Positions 39,701 through 53,800 of a DNA stretch of 64,000 nucleotides are shown here, piece after piece. Below the pieces are notes generated by a model, which was given only the letters and a program-made list of their open reading frames with translations, did not search any database and was not told the origin of the DNA. Position numbers and translations under genes: made by a program. Location: assembly GCF_000699445.3 (NCBI RefSeq), contig NC_067196.1, forward strand, positions 29,591,116-29,655,115, written 5' to 3'. Within the stretch, counting starts at the first letter, position 1. Each line of letters opens with the position of its first letter. Source of the DNA: Schistosoma haematobium. Lineage: Eukaryota > Platyhelminthes > Trematoda > Strigeidida > Schistosomatidae.

Positions 39701-42700
39701 AACCAATTATTCCTTCTTTGTATTTACAGTTGCATCACTCATTTTCTCGATATATTTTAACACCTCTTGTATTCAGTTGTGTCATGTACACAACAAAAAT
39801 AATAACTAAATTAGACCAGTATTGTTCCATTGTACTTTAGTGTATGTGTGCATACAATGAAACACACATCTAATCTGAACCACAACAAGTGAATTGTAGA
39901 CGAGATGCAATCAAAAGCCAATTTGATTTAAAGTTGGAAATAAAATACACTTACAGAGATGCTGAAAATTTGTCAGGATATAATTGTATACATTCGCTTG
40001 TGTACGTGTATGTAATGTCTACGTGTCAACACACTGCAAGGTGTGTATCTAGTTGTGTGTGTGCACCGACACAATGTTTTTCTTTCTATCAATTTCGCTT
40101 ATAAAACAAATTATCCTATTTCGGTCTTATTCAGCTAATAAACCAACAATCTGATGATGTGGGAAATAATGAAGGACCCTGGAAACAGATAGTTACATGG
40201 AGGTCAATATGTATCTATATACATATATATCCGATAACTGTAAACTAAATACACATGTATATTATATAGCACGGGAAGGCGACGGAAAGAGAGTGTGAAA
40301 TAGTAAGAAGAAAGCAGTCTGATAGATTAATTATTTCATAACACCATGTTAGAATGTTTTTGAATTTTCCACTAGGTAGAGAACGTTTCTCGTTCAGTGT
40401 TTAGTGTTTTATGCTTAATGTTCGTTAGTACTCCAATAGATAAGTTCACATTTCTCGCTTTATAAACATTTAATTATCTCGTCTGTTATTGTCAATGTGA
40501 CTTTTATGGAGCAAATCAGAAATAGGAAGATAAGATTGATGACAAGCAAAGTTATAAATATTTTCTTAAAAAACAGTATTCTGTCAACATATTGATAATT
40601 TTGTTTAGCCTTAATCAAGCACTATATAAGAAGACAGAATGTTAACACATCTGGTTTATTTTCATTTACTGTCTCGGGCCTCCACTGACAACCACCAATG
40701 ATACAGTTGTAATGAGTGAATCAATCATATTGAAATGACTGTTTTGTTGTTTGACGTTGTAGAAAGTGTTTAAATGTGATGAAATTCTTCAAATTCATTT
40801 TCACTGTTTAAGGCATGATGACGTAGTCAATTGTTAGGGATGATTGATTTGATTAACTAACAGGTACAAGAAACAAAGTAAGACTGGGCCAACAGCTGTT
40901 TTACATTCGATTCGATTCTATTCAGTTTGATTTAGACAACTGATTAGTATCACTAGCTCTCACATAAAATGTGTGTCTTAATTACAACAAAGAAAGCTGT
41001 GATTAAAATGACCCATTGTGTCATTGCATAAAAATAAAGGGAATTTTGCAAAGAGAATTTTCTTTTCGATGAAATCATTTACTTAAGCTGCACATTCGTA
41101 TTTATAGTTATATGGAAAATATGTGTCTACGGAAGGATAGAAAAGATTGCATTATAAATTGATTCGAGACTCTTATTATCAAATCAAGGGGTAAGAGAAT
41201 AATATAAGTTTGGAAATAATATACGGGTCGGAATAACCAGAGATATTTGTCCACCTGACAGATTTGAAGAAAAACGACATACATAAAAGTCATAATAATG
41301 AAAACTGAGTAATAATAAAAAAAACTTGTATGAGGCGATTAACAAAACGGTTGGATCATTTTCAATTTCAACCAAGTTGAATTTTTCTCAAAGATTTGAA
41401 CTCTTATCGGTTACCGTTATCATCGGGAATGTTCTTATAATTTAACGTTAATTGCTGAGTACCGCCATTTATTATTCACCAGGTAGATTGAAGTGGTATG
41501 TTAGAATATTCTAGAATACCACGATATGTTTATCAGCTTGTAGCTACGTAGCAGTGCAGTATATTTGCATCTTATTTCGACTCAATTTTTCTCGATCAAT
41601 GAAGACTTACTTTCTTCACAGTCTATGGTTCAAGATTACTAAATTAGCTTTCTCTCTTCAAGATTCATCTGACCCACAGATCAAGTGCTATTTCTCTTCT
41701 AATTCACACAGACATGTATGGTTTTTACCAAAGTAGTAAACAAACAAACGAATTCTGTAGGAGATAATTATGATATCTCCAATGCTATTTAATCAGGGAG
41801 TTGCTTGCCAATGCAATCTATTTTAGATCTTTTAAATTTTTCATAAGACACGTTGATGAAAATCAAAGAGTATGAGAACTGGATACACGTTACCAAGCTG
41901 TCAATCGTGATACTTTCAGTGAAAAACTAGTCCAATCAAGACTACAGATCATTAAGTCAAAATGTGATTTCATTTTATGTGATTATCAGAAACAATTATG
42001 ATGATTATACTGTTATAGTACCGGGAAAATTCACTTATCACTGAACATGTAAAAGTTAGTGAAACAGAAGTTCGTTGTTTACACTTACATACAAATTACT
42101 CCATCAAATCTTCCACTTACCTACATTCAATAAACTAACGTAAATTTGGAAGGAAATATTACAGATGAGAAAAATCAAGTTCAACCTAATGTTAATTAAA
42201 AGCGATATGTCTGGATTGTAATTGTACACACGTACACTAACATGTGTGTAAATGCACACACACTTGATTTACAATACCCTGGATACAAAATAAACTATTA
42301 AAAAATATCACGTTAGAATGATTTCATCTAATCAGTGCTTGTTTAGTATATATACATACAATAATTCTGAATGGCATGATCCTACGGGAGAATGGCTACA
42401 ACTCGATTTTGTCTTAAGAAACAAAGAAAGGCTTATGTCGTTGTTAAGATATTTGTTGCTTACAAAAATTATTTTGTATCTCTAATTACATGTACTTACA
42501 GACGATTGTTATTCTTGCATAAACCGATTCTCGAAATGTTAGTTTTTGATAATCTAGTCTACACTTTTGACTAGGAAATAAATGAAATTTGTCTGAAATC
42601 ACTATTATGTATTATTTTGTTTAAAACTTTAATTACAGATTAGAAATAATAAAGCCACCCATGTTAATCACATTTGTGTGCTTTGTAAAATGTGAATTAA

Positions 42701-43850
42701 TTATGTAAATCCTGATTAGTTATTCAGTATTCTTTCATCCAAAGCCTTTATTGATCAGACGAATTACGAAAATGAGTGATTATAACACAGTATTTTATCT
42801 ATGTAGAGGGTTTGTAGCGAGATCCCACACACTAATAAGACACGTATGTCTAGTGCTCCCTAGTTGTCGATGGTCGTCTAACTAATGTTCATGACTAGTT
42901 CATGACATAAACTATAAAATCTTGTCTGTTTGATTCATTAGTGAAGTATCCTAAATTCTCAAGTGATGTAACATTGAAATTTTAGTTGCTAAATGTTTAT
43001 TGTAGTTGTAGGGTTGTGTTCAAATTCACTCGATTCATTATTTAGTGTAAAGTTTCGGTCTATTTGTTTTGCGGGTGATGAATTACTATCAGATATCCGT
43101 TGATAACATCTCTTAACCCATAAATGGTGTATTTTTATTGTGAGAGTAGGTGTGTAAAAGTGGCTTGTTATTTTATCACTAGACTGTCAAAGTAAAATTC
43201 AATATACCAGTTTTATGTAAGATCATGCACCATTTGGTGGTCGTTTACCTGTGGTTTGGAGTTTTTTCAGTTGAAAGCATTATTAAGCTATTTCGATAAT
43301 GATCTCATGGTTTAGATATTTTTTCACAACATTTTACTGTTCAGATAAAAGGAGTGGAATCAATCCACCAATATCTAACAACATGACAGTTTACAACATC
43401 GAACAGCAATGTTTCGGTAGAGATAGTAGTCGTCTTGTTTGGATTGTGTCTTCCGAAATTCTTAATATCATGTTAATTACCAATCGAAAGCCACTTAATC
43501 AAGAATTTTCATTGATATCTATTACTATGTTTGGTTGTTTCAACGTTGACGTAAAATAGCTTTGAATGTGTATGGGATGTATTTAATTGTGTGTAACTAG
43601 TCAGTTGAATTGTAAATCAATTTACTTCTGAGGACAAACCTCCATATGTCTTGTACATAGATTGTGTTTGATAACCCCACAAATCATAATCTATCACAAC
43701 TTATCACATCAATCCATCAAAAGAACGTTTCAGTAGTAACAAACAATTTCTTTATCATCGGTTCAGTTTCTCCTTGACAAGTGACCCAGACTATGTAACT
43801 AGACAAGGTTGATTTTATTTATTAGTTCAGTCTTTCATCATGTGATCTTT

Positions 43851-43883
<33 letters not shown>
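43851..43883 (+). repeat. (ATCA)8 microsatellite
   Basis: About eight uninterrupted ATCA units. Confidence 0.9.
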
Positions 43884-43886
<3 letters not shown>

Positions 43887-45469
43887 TCTTCCATGTTAAG
43901 GTATGTACACGTAATTGTTCTTACACTTACACTTATCATATATTGAATCAAACGTCTGGTGCAATAAATGAAACACATCTTCCGCATGGTTCATTCACTT
44001 ATTTTACAATCATTTGAAGAGGAAGAAATCACAATTTATTCTTTTTGTTCAGTTGTCTACATACCAGATTTTATTATCTAACCAGAGTCCCAGAGAGTGA
44101 GAGCTTAATCTAATTATTTGTTTCACATTATTTAATTCATGTCTGGGGTATTGAAATTTAGAGTGAGGATTGTCGATTATGATAAGATAAACACAAGAGA
44201 TGCCTTTTCTCATATCAGATAGTTAAAGAGTGTACACGTTCTATCATTTTCCAAACTCAGAAATGTACGCTTCTCACCAAATGTGTAGTGGTTTTCATAT
44301 TCGGTAGTGAGTATTGTTTTTAACAAATATGGTCGTAAACTCATCCAATATGTTTCAAGTTGTTCTCAGAATGATGAGGGAATTTAAAGCAACTTTCCAC
44401 TAAACAAAGTTGCAAGGTTGCATTGGGAATATTAAAGTCAATGAGAACGTTTTGTGATTTGCATATTTTCAATTAGTAATCCGACTGATCTATAGAGAAG
44501 CTTCTCCCATCTCATTATGACAATTCACAACACTCTCATCTTATTTTTGATAATAAATGTTCTTACGTTTGATGTGTTGAATCGTGTTTATGCGATCACA
44601 AGTGAGGTGTTTCAAATCAATGGTAACATCGATTGCATTTCGGCTGACTGTTTTCTTTTATGCGTGATTTGAATGTAAAATTAAAGGGCATGTAGATTAG
44701 AGGATGGAATTAAAGCAATGTTGAATCACTGTAGGCAGGTTACATGACTGGGTACAAATCGCACGTCAAATATTCCACATTCTTAGAACATAGTGGAACA
44801 TACCGTATAATATCAGTAATCGCTCAGTAAGATTAATCAAAAGAACAAAATTGTGTACAGAATAGGTGTGACAGTAAGTACTGTGCAGAAATGCTTTTGA
44901 AACATGAAAGTGCCACATTTTCGGATGGGAAGAGAAGATTTGTTAAACTGATTTCATCGAATGACTGTCTCGCCATATGTTAAAATGGAAACGTAAGTCA
45001 TTTTATTCCAATCGAATGGTCTTCACTTAATGTAGTTTTCAAGAACTCTGAAGGTGTTGAGTTCTATCTCTAGAGTGGAGGTTGATGACACACTATTGTA
45101 TGTTTCGAATGAGATAAACCTAGCTGTCTAGTGTCCCTTGATATTCAGTACTCCTCCACCAATCACTCAGTAACGAAGAAGCTATTTTCAAGGTGAAAGT
45201 TTCCAAAACTCTATAGTTTGAGAGAACACTATCTCTTGTTTCACTTGAATTGCTCATTCTGAATTCCTTCTACTGTTTTTCACTATTTTTTAAAAAATTC
45301 TTTTATCAGAATAAATGTCATGCCATACTCGAATGAATTGACATGATAAATTTATTTTGAAGTGATACATATACTCATGTTTTACATGTTATTAATAAGA
45401 GTTTACATCGTCCCATTGTTTACATTTATCATTGAATTCGATCAGTACTGTAGTTATATGTGGATACTG

Positions 45470-45665
45470 AGTGTGTTGGCTAGATCTAATCCTTTTGTAC
45501 CACGTAGTTTTAGAGTATGTAAACAAGCAAAATGTACTGGGTTCGAATCGTAATGTAAACATCAACACTAGAATGTAAGTAACTAAAATTGATGAGTCCC
45601 AAGTTGGATAAAACGCACAACCTGGATTCCACTCACTGGTCGCAATCCACATGATCTCTAATACA
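45470..45665 (+). mobile_element. tRNA-headed SINE-like copy with best-preserved hammerhead relic (S5)
   Basis: An A-box-like tggctagatctaatcc near 45,478 and a very good B box, gggttcgaatcg at 45,539-45,550, form a tRNA-derived head. The hammerhead region follows about 40 nt later. The layout is that of Sm-alpha-type schistosome elements: pol III head, then ribozyme. The opposing frames drawn through it (45,362-45,553 + and 45,392-45,652 -) are not genes. Confidence 0.65.
45588..45640 (+). ncRNA. Hammerhead ribozyme relic
   Basis: TTGATGAGTCCC, a short loop, TGGAT, AAAACGC and then cctggattccac align with the schistosome hammerhead: CUGAUGAG, stem II, CGAAACGC, and the conserved downstream strand. 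Stem II (TCC with GGA) still pairs. Core changes (C3 to U, GAAA to AAAA, and loss of the GUC cleavage triplet) should abolish cleavage. Confidence 0.55.
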
Positions 45666-48600
45666 TTTTTTTACAATTAGCAAAACGGCATATTTAACAA
45701 TGTCGCATGGTGTCTAAAGCTATCCGATCTCCTTTTTTCATTTTCATGTTTTGTTTGATTTGACCATGTAGTGGGTGGTACAACCATTTTCTCAAATGAA
45801 CAAAAATGTTAAAAACAAAACTTTTACATTTTACTTCTAATCGTTGTTGTCAAAAAATAAATGGGATTTAAGATGTTTTTGTCGCTTCTTACATTAATTA
45901 TTGTTTTTATCATGATTATTGGCACTTAGACTAAAATTATAAGATTAAACTCTGCATCTAAATATGATGAGATAACAATCATGGATAGTAACATTCAAAA
46001 AAATGGAGGAAAATTAGTGAAAATGGCAACAACGATAACAATAACAGTAATGATAGTGATGATGATAACAGTATGGTGAAAACTCATGTTCATGTTTAAA
46101 TATACGAAGATCAAATGGAAAGTAGATTGATTGTAAGTAAATTGTTGGCCTTTAATCTGGCTACTGTTTTTACTGTTAGTCGGAAAATAAATTTATTCTA
46201 CAAGTGTGACTGCTTAATGGTCGATCTCTGTCCTCAATAGAATCAGTCGAAGTGAGAAAAGAGCATATCTCCACATATATGAAACCTTCATGGATATGGG
46301 TGACCAGTAATTATGCATACATGCACTATGTATTATACGACGTAATTTATTTCATCATCCACAAAATCGTTTCATATACTTTTCTTGTATTCGAAGTAAC
46401 TGTGTTATGTGCAAGAGTGATTTGATAGAATATAACTTCACTTCTGTTAATTTCATCACATAATATATGATATTCATAAGTACATCTACGTAAATGATGA
46501 CTGAATTAAATAAACCTGACAAAAAGTATGTATTTCTCCGATTGATTCTTTCGCATGATATAATTCCATGGAAGCCTAAAATAAACCTAAAATAGTATAT
46601 TTCTTACAGTGAAATTAATTCTGGTGTAATCCACATATTGTTTAACAAAGTAAATGGTATAGAAATGCTCACCATGTTTCAATATGAACTGCACATACCA
46701 ATTCATTTGAATGTACAATAGTAGGTGCGTTAAGATAGAGAACCGGACAGGTTTATTCACGATTTAATATATCCCTAACTATCTGTTACTCAAAACTCAA
46801 AATACTATCATTAGTTTGATCTCACTTCATCTACTGAACATGAGATACAAGATTAATATTATGAACCTAATCTAAGCAATCGACAAACGATGCAACTCCG
46901 CCTTACTAAGATTTGTAAACGTCTTAGCAATTAGAGGGTTTAAAGTCGACCATTGAATATAAAAGAGTCTGTGATTAATCCACAACGGCTTTAGTAATAT
47001 AAATAAACAATGCGAATGAATGTTTTACACTTTATTAACTATGATTAGCACACAACGAGTGTAACACACAACTGTTTTCTCTCCCCATGTTCTTGTAAAT
47101 CCTCCTTGTCATACTCAGTGATAAAAATATCTCCACTGGTCTCAATCCAATATTTAGATTACTTCTGAGAGTCTCCCCAAAACTGTATATTGTTTCACTT
47201 TCCAAAAAATCGCAGTCCTGTAATGAGAAATTCATTTCTCATCTTTTCCATTTGTGAATACTTACTTTGAAAATCATGAACCAACTGAACTTATTAGCTT
47301 GTGCATAACTCAGATGAGTCCTACCAACATTTATTTTCTCATCTCGAACAAATCAATTGTACAAATAAATATCATTTCATTATGACATCCTATCCAATTC
47401 TTTCAAGTGTATTTGAGCACTTATCATCCATCCAAATACTTGCTTGCATTGATTGTTGATCAACTTCTTTCCTCAATAGTTATGGTGAATTCCATTTAGG
47501 ATTTCAATATTGATGTGTCCACCATTTAATTATCTAAACCAGTAGTTCACTAGTACTGATTTAAACCTTTCGACATCATCTTTCGTTGAAGTCAGTAGCT
47601 CTAACTTTTGCGTGAAAAGGATTTTCACACTGAGTCTCAATGCCCGTTTGATTGATCCGTTTCTTAATGTCACAAAACTTAAGGCGTAGTGACAAGTTCC
47701 CAACTCAGGACAGTTGAGATCAACACTGGGAAAATTGTGTTCATACTGACTTCAGTTAGATGGAAATAGTATTTGTTGAGTCTGTCTGTCCTGGCTTTTC
47801 TTCAACTCAGTACGTTTCCTTTCTTTTCTTGTATCAACCACTATCCTCACGCAGTCCGAAAATTGTTCTTTTAGGCTATCAGGAAGTTCTTCAACAGCAC
47901 AAACTCTCTCATTTACAATATTTTAACATTGCAATAATAATATATGGATTCCGAGAACCGATTTGGTTTAAAGCATACCATTTAAAGGTCCTTCCATTTG
48001 GTCGAACTCTAGAGGTACTAAAACACTTCTAGTATATTTTTGGATACAGACTAGTCTACATACTCTGTTCTATAAAATTAACATTTATCTTTTCTTCACT
48101 CAACCTCGCATTGCACTTCAGATACTCATTGAGAACCTTCAACCTTGACTTTTGCTCCACAGATTTCATTCAGTACAGTGAAAAATCTCATTTACAAATT
48201 TGGTAAAACAAAATGAATAGAGACAAGTCTTTTTCCAACCAGTTTTCCATTATGGCTCTTCACTGATATACATGTATGATTTATAACAATAATATAATAG
48301 TGATAACGACAGTAATGATAGTAATAATTGAGTAGTGGTATAACATTATAGTTATATAATTTCACAGTGATCATAAAGTAATATGAAGTGTTTAATTGAG
48401 TAGTTGGAAGAAAGATTATTGTGACAACTGAGGTAGTTATTTGTAAAAGTTGAAAAACTCAGTTAAACAGTGGTTAGATTACGTGATAGTTAAAAAGAAT
48501 AGTTAACAGAATATTTTGATAAAAAGTCAATTCCATGGTAGGAACATGTAAAAACACGAAAGGGAAAGGAATTAGAAATTTATTTGAATGAATAGGGTTA

Positions 48601-49285
48601 GGCAAAGTTCGACTGAAACACACTCATATATATCGATGGTTAAAGCAGAGAGAGTGGTTGTACTACAGTTCTTTCTAGTATAAAGGTGAAGTCTGTGAAC
48701 ATGGATTCCGATAGATTCGGCAATATGCAAAAACAAGCTCGGAAACCTTATGGTGAATACCCATGACAGTCATGAAAAAACACTAAAATATGATTTATGC
48801 AAATTTATTCAAGATGGTGTGTGTGTGTGTGTGTGGATTGGTTTAAAAGATTGGCAGAACTTTCCGGCTTTAAAAATCACTAATCAATAAGTAATATATA
48901 TTCTAATGAACCTATTTTTGTATACAAAGTTAGTTTGCCTCATTTTGTGCTCGTTCTTTGCAACTGCAAACGTTTGGGATTTTTAAACGTAGTTTAAGTA
49001 CTTTTGAAACACTGGACTGACATTTTTCAAGCTTTAGTTATAGCCGATAATTCTCAAGAAAGAAAAAGAATCTAAAAACCAGAAATGTATTTAGTCACTA
49101 TGTATTGAATATATCAAATGAAAGAGCACATACTCCTATAACCCTAAACGTTCATTCATATTTTGATCTTTTAATTTTATCGTTTCAGAATGTCACTAGA
49201 ATAGCTATTTCGCACCATAATGATGATGATCCACACGTTCTTTACACTGTCATTGCAGATGCTCAATTTTGTTTACATTACTCAC
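45666..49285. other. Intron 1 sequence, nothing recognised
   Basis: A (GT)9 tract lies at 48,817-48,835. Open frames at 47,035-47,235, 47,760-48,032 and 48,192-48,374 have no motif and are treated as chance. Confidence 0.45.
48817..48835 (+). repeat. (GT)9 microsatellite
   Basis: Uninterrupted GT dinucleotide tract. Confidence 0.9.
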
Positions 49286-50055
49286 TTACTTGCTCCTGTT
49301 ACTCCTCCTGGAGGAGCATAAGCCGACAATCAGCATTCTCCATCCTGCTCTGTCCTATGAAATCCTTTCCAGTTGATATTCAATCTGTTCATGTTTGTCT
49401 CCAATTCTCGGCTCAGTGTGTTCTTTGGTCTTCCAGTTTTCAGTTTCCCTTCAGGATTCCGAGTTAGTGCTTGCCTCGTGAAGCAATTTGATGGTTTCCA
49501 CAATGAATGTCCTAGCCACTTCCAACGTCTTTTCCTAGTTTGTTCTCTCCCACATTAGGTTGTTGTTGATGGTATCCGGTCAACGGACATTTAGTATCTT
49601 GAGTAGACACTTGATTATACATTCTTCTGCCTCTTTGATGATGGTTGTGGTAGTTCTCCACGTTTCATCTCTGTACAGTAGGATTGTGTTGACGTTCACA
49701 TTGAAGATTGTGACTTTGATATTGGTTGATGGTTTTTCTGAGTTCCATATGTTCTTCAACTGTACGAGTGCATCCCTTACTTTGCCAATCTTTGCATTTA
49801 CATTTGCATCGGATCCTTCTTGTTCATCGATGATGCTGTCCAACTACGTAATACTTTCGCACCACTTCCAGAATTTCTCCATCAAGTGTGATTGTGTTGG
49901 TGATGTCTGTGTTGTATTTAAGGATCCTACTTTAGCCCTTGTGTATGTTGAGGTCTAATGCTGCATACAGAGACTGCTGATACACTGACTGTCTTCACTT
50001 GCATTTGTTGATGTGTATGGGATAGAAGGGCCAGGTCATCTGCATTGTTATTTGT
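49286..50055 (-). mobile_element. RTE-like non-LTR retrotransposon, C-terminal part of the reverse transcriptase
   Basis: The minus strand reads NADDLALLSHTHQQMQ (about 50,046 to 49,999), the catalytic x-A-D-D box of reverse transcriptase and its flank. A thumb-domain segment follows: SIIDEQEGSDANVNAKIGK, LKNIWNSEKPSTN, and NTILLYRDETWRTT. After several frameshifts it ends GLCSSRRSNRSK-stop at 49,286-49,288. The order and motifs are those of schistosome RTE-type elements (SR2-like). Everything upstream of the A-D-D box is missing, so this is a 5'-truncated dead copy. Plus-strand frames at 49,105-49,958 are antisense shadows. Confidence 0.85.
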
Positions 50056-50814
50056 AAATTCATCTACTTTTCTATAGTTTGTTGATAAGTAGCAAAATAC
50101 TACTATTAAGTAATTTAAATTGTTTTCTTCGCACATTTATCTACAGTGATCATGATTAATAACTTTGGAAATGTCCTCTCCTATAATTTCACTCACAGAT
50201 TAATGAATTATTAATGTGTATAGACATTTAAGTTGTAGTTTTAACCACAATTTCATCTCCTTTTTCATAAATAAAGACATAAATAGAGATAATGAATTAT
50301 TTTTTTGAAATTGTTTAGCTTTTTTTGGCGGAAAATAATATCCCACTATACATTAGCACGAAAAAACAAAGTAGACAGTTGTTACGTTTAATTAAAGAAG
50401 TATTATTTGTGTTTACAAACGAAATAATGAAGATTAATGAAGATGATAATATGAATAATTCAGTTTACAATGAATTGATTTTGACGATAATAATAATAAT
50501 GATGATGGTGATGGTGATAATGACAAGATTATTAATAGAAAGTAGAATGACCATAATGTCATTCTTAATTGTTTCTAGACAGTAACATAAAACAACATAA
50601 TAAATGACTATCGTTTTTACATACACGAACACCATTCTGATCAATGTGGGAACGGCCATAAACTAGAATGGAATAAAACTCTCGGTTAGGACGAGATCGT
50701 CCTAAAATTGACCATTGTTATTTTCAGCTTTCATAAACTTCTGACTTGAAAGAAAAGTGGTAATTGTTGACTTCAACTTAACTCCTCAAATCGTTTAGAG
50801 AAGAACTCTTGGTT

Positions 50815-50870
50815 TGAATTTTGTACTTGTTGGCATTTGTCAACAAGGTCGATTTGAAACTAAGAATCTA
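50815..50870 (+). repeat. Dispersed repeat family D, copy 4 (fragment)
   Basis: Only the core cttgttggcatttgtcaac then aaggtcg remains, aligned with copies 1-3. Confidence 0.35.
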
Positions 50871-52340
50871 CATGTCTGTTTGGGAATTCAGGCTTGCATT
50901 ACTGACCACCACAACAAATGTTATTTTCAGTACTCTATTCAGATTCCGATTAGCCGGTACTATGAATGGACTATTTGCACGATGTGGTAGACCCCTATAC
51001 AACACTCTTCATTTAGCTGAAAGATTTCGGGAAAATGAGAGTTGAGCACAATACATGTTACTATATCGCATCTCACACGCTTAGAATCATTTTCGAAGCA
51101 CAAACTCCTCTTATGTGAAATCATTTTCTGAACAATTCATAGTCTGAAACTATTGTTGCGTTATGTGTTTGAAAATCAGCAGTTAGAACTAGACAAAACA
51201 GCAGTGGTTGTGATGATGCAATCACTCAGTGTGTAAATGTCACAGTCCTACAATTGGTAATCTGAGTTACATATAGCTCAGTAACAACATCTCTGACTGT
51301 GATATCCAGTGTTTCCTGTCGCTTACTTTCACTCGCTAACACCAAACGGCATGCACTATTATGTCAGGTCATTTTACCTAGTGAGTGTTTCGTAACGTAA
51401 TCAGCATTAATGGTTAATTAGCTTGAGATTGGTTACATTTAAGTGAATTCATGTGTGGCTATGATCGCACACTAGAAAAGGGCAACAAACTAAGTAGAAA
51501 CAATAACTCAGCGACCTTCCACTTGATTTACGTTCATGGGTATACAGGTCTCTGTGAATTACCCACCTAGACTATCCACCCCACGACGGCTTCAGAGCGT
51601 GTCGGAAATCGTGATAGAGGTATCGAATGGACCATAGAAATACGATATGAATTTGAGTGCATAACTAGTGGATTTCCTAGTTGAAATCTTGTTGATAAGA
51701 CCAAGTGCAATTTAAATGGTTTCTTTTTAGAAGAAATATTATACATGGATGATAATTAATTTAGGAACACTAATCTAGAAGATCCTTTATTCAACCCTAA
51801 GCGTTATGTATGGTTTCTTATAATTTTAATCATATTCTTCATTCCCTCTTTATTTCACAAACTATTATATGAATGGACATCATGTATCAATTTAGCCTTT
51901 TATCGTACTAACTAACCAGACAGATTTTGTTCCATTCGAGCATAGATTGATCAAAGTGTTGACTGGATAACAATAATCAAAATATATAGCATTCATATAC
52001 ATTCGGTAGATATACTAGATTTTGAATTGACTAATTCCTACTGTCTGCTTGCTTTATTTTTGTTGATAGTTGTGAACATCTTGTCGTATGATAGACCATG
52101 AAGAGATCTACACAGTTCATCTTTCAACTGAAATAAAAACTATTCTTCTTTGGAAAAATATCATTTACACTAATCAGACGTTTATTTGTTTATGTAATAT
52201 TCTAATCATATGGAAATTAACTCAAAAGAAAAAGTACACTTGCATCTTATTAACATATTTCTATAAATAGGATTTAGGAAATTCATAAAACGATTATTTA
52301 AGTGATATTTGTATTTATGATGTGTTCACATTAGTTTCAG

Positions 52341-52380
<40 letters not shown>

Positions 52381-53639
52381 GACATATGTTTATATATAAT
52401 GTATAGGTCTTTTTCACGGAACAACCATTGATTTTTGTCAGATAATATTTCTTTCCAAAAATTGAAACAACCAAGTTAATGGCAATTGATCGAAAACTCT
52501 CTAAACGACTAAAAATAACAGTCGAAAGGATAGTGGATACTTCTAAATCCTTGTCCGGTCAATATGGTGTGTTGAAACAAGTTGAATTCTGAGATTGTTA
52601 AGTGGTTCAAATGCCTGCCCTTCTCTGAACCAGGTATCGTGTCTAGTAGCAATGGATCACTGATTACTCCAGATAGGGAGGGGCCTAGGTTTATAAAACA
52701 AGTACAACTGAGAGAAATACCAGTAAGTCAGTATGGGATGCTGTTCTAGGTCTTTAAGAACACATCAACTTTCTTCCTGAAAGACTCTGTGGAAGTTGTT
52801 TGGGCCATTTCAGATGGTGGGGAATTCCGCGACTTGTCTACTCGCAAAGAGTAGAGAGTATTCTCAAAATCCAACTCCCAGATAGATCTCCGTATGGAGT
52901 AGTGTTTACTTCACTTTCCATTTCTAAACACAGCTAGTCTTTTGCCTGAAGCCTCAGTAATACTTTTTGAGAGACTTTCTTTCATAATATGATGTTTTGT
53001 ATGCAAAATTATTAGTCATAACATCTGGTATACTTATAAGTAGTTCAAATGACCTTCAACTAAAGAGATCAAAAACATTCGTCTTCGACTACAAACATAA
53101 TTCCGAACATATTCTGTATTGATGGGGTCGTGATGTAAAACTAATACACTTGTCTCTCATTTAACTGAACAGTGGTTCTGTAATGAGGTCAAGCCATAAC
53201 TTCCAGGAACAACGAATTGACGATTTTGTTCTACTCAAATAAGACAATTTTTTAACTCTAATAACCAGACAAACATACTGAACAGTCTATTTGTTTTTAA
53301 TCTAGTGACCACAAAAGTTAGTTTACGTTTAAATAAACGTTAGTTATTAGTTGTGAATTCTCCTTCGTCTTCCCAACACTGGTGATGCTGTCCACAACAA
53401 CGATGGAAGCTTCACAAACAAATAAACCCCTTGAGAATGAAACACCTTCCAAAGCATCCACCTAATCTACAAATTTTCTCCATCATTTCAAAATTAGTCA
53501 ATAGACTTGTAATTTAAATTATTGCTTAAGTAGACTTAACTGTTCAGCGCTCAATGTGAATGTCCTTGATTGGTGCATGTGGCATTAACTGACCAATATT
53601 TCCTCAATTTTGTAGTTTACACCGCTGATTGACTTCGTT
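50871..53639. other. Intron 1 sequence, one probable old repeat
   Basis: The block at about 52,560-52,990 is GC-richer and reads like antisense retroelement 5' sequence (for example aactttcttcctgaaagact), but no second copy lies in the window. The (ATT)13 tract is at 52,341-52,380. The rest is featureless. Confidence 0.35.
52341..52380 (+). repeat. (ATT)13 microsatellite
   Basis: Uninterrupted ATT tract of 40 nt. Confidence 0.95.
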
Positions 53640-53800
53640 TAATGAATTATTTAAGGTCGGCAGGCACTGGATAACTGTTTTGTTCTACTACGGAACTCCT
53701 CCTAAGTGTATATCAACAACACATGCTTAGATCGAGCCCACAATCTTCGGCCATCACAGCAACTGGTTAACCTTCAGATCACTGAATCAGTACTACCCAA
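53640..53800 (-). mobile_element. tRNA-headed SINE-like copy with hammerhead relic (S6)
   Basis: On the minus strand a B-box-like gtgggctcgatctaag (from + 53,724-53,740) is followed by taggaggagttccgtagtag, then aacaaaacagttatcc and cagtgcctgccgacc. This parallels the family order GAGGAGTCCC, stem II, CGAAACGG, GTCC, CAGTGC. Core residues are mutated. Confidence 0.6.

Larger units (their letters stand above)
35746..45469. other. Intron 1 of the FGF-like gene, mostly featureless
   Basis: Apart from simple repeats at 36,676-36,727 and 43,851-43,883 I see nothing supported. A tataaaagg string at 37,639 followed by a GC-richer block could belong to a decayed element, but no partner copy is present. 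The 86-codon frame at 43,299-43,559 has no motif and no matching splice phases. Confidence 0.45.

Noticed and set aside
45539..45550. tRNA gene suggested by the gggttcgaatcg B box
   Set aside because: No cloverleaf can be drawn and a hammerhead relic follows; it is the head of a SINE-like element.
49105..49958. Plus-strand frames of 120 and 132 residues
   Set aside because: Antisense to the RTE-like reverse-transcriptase remnant.
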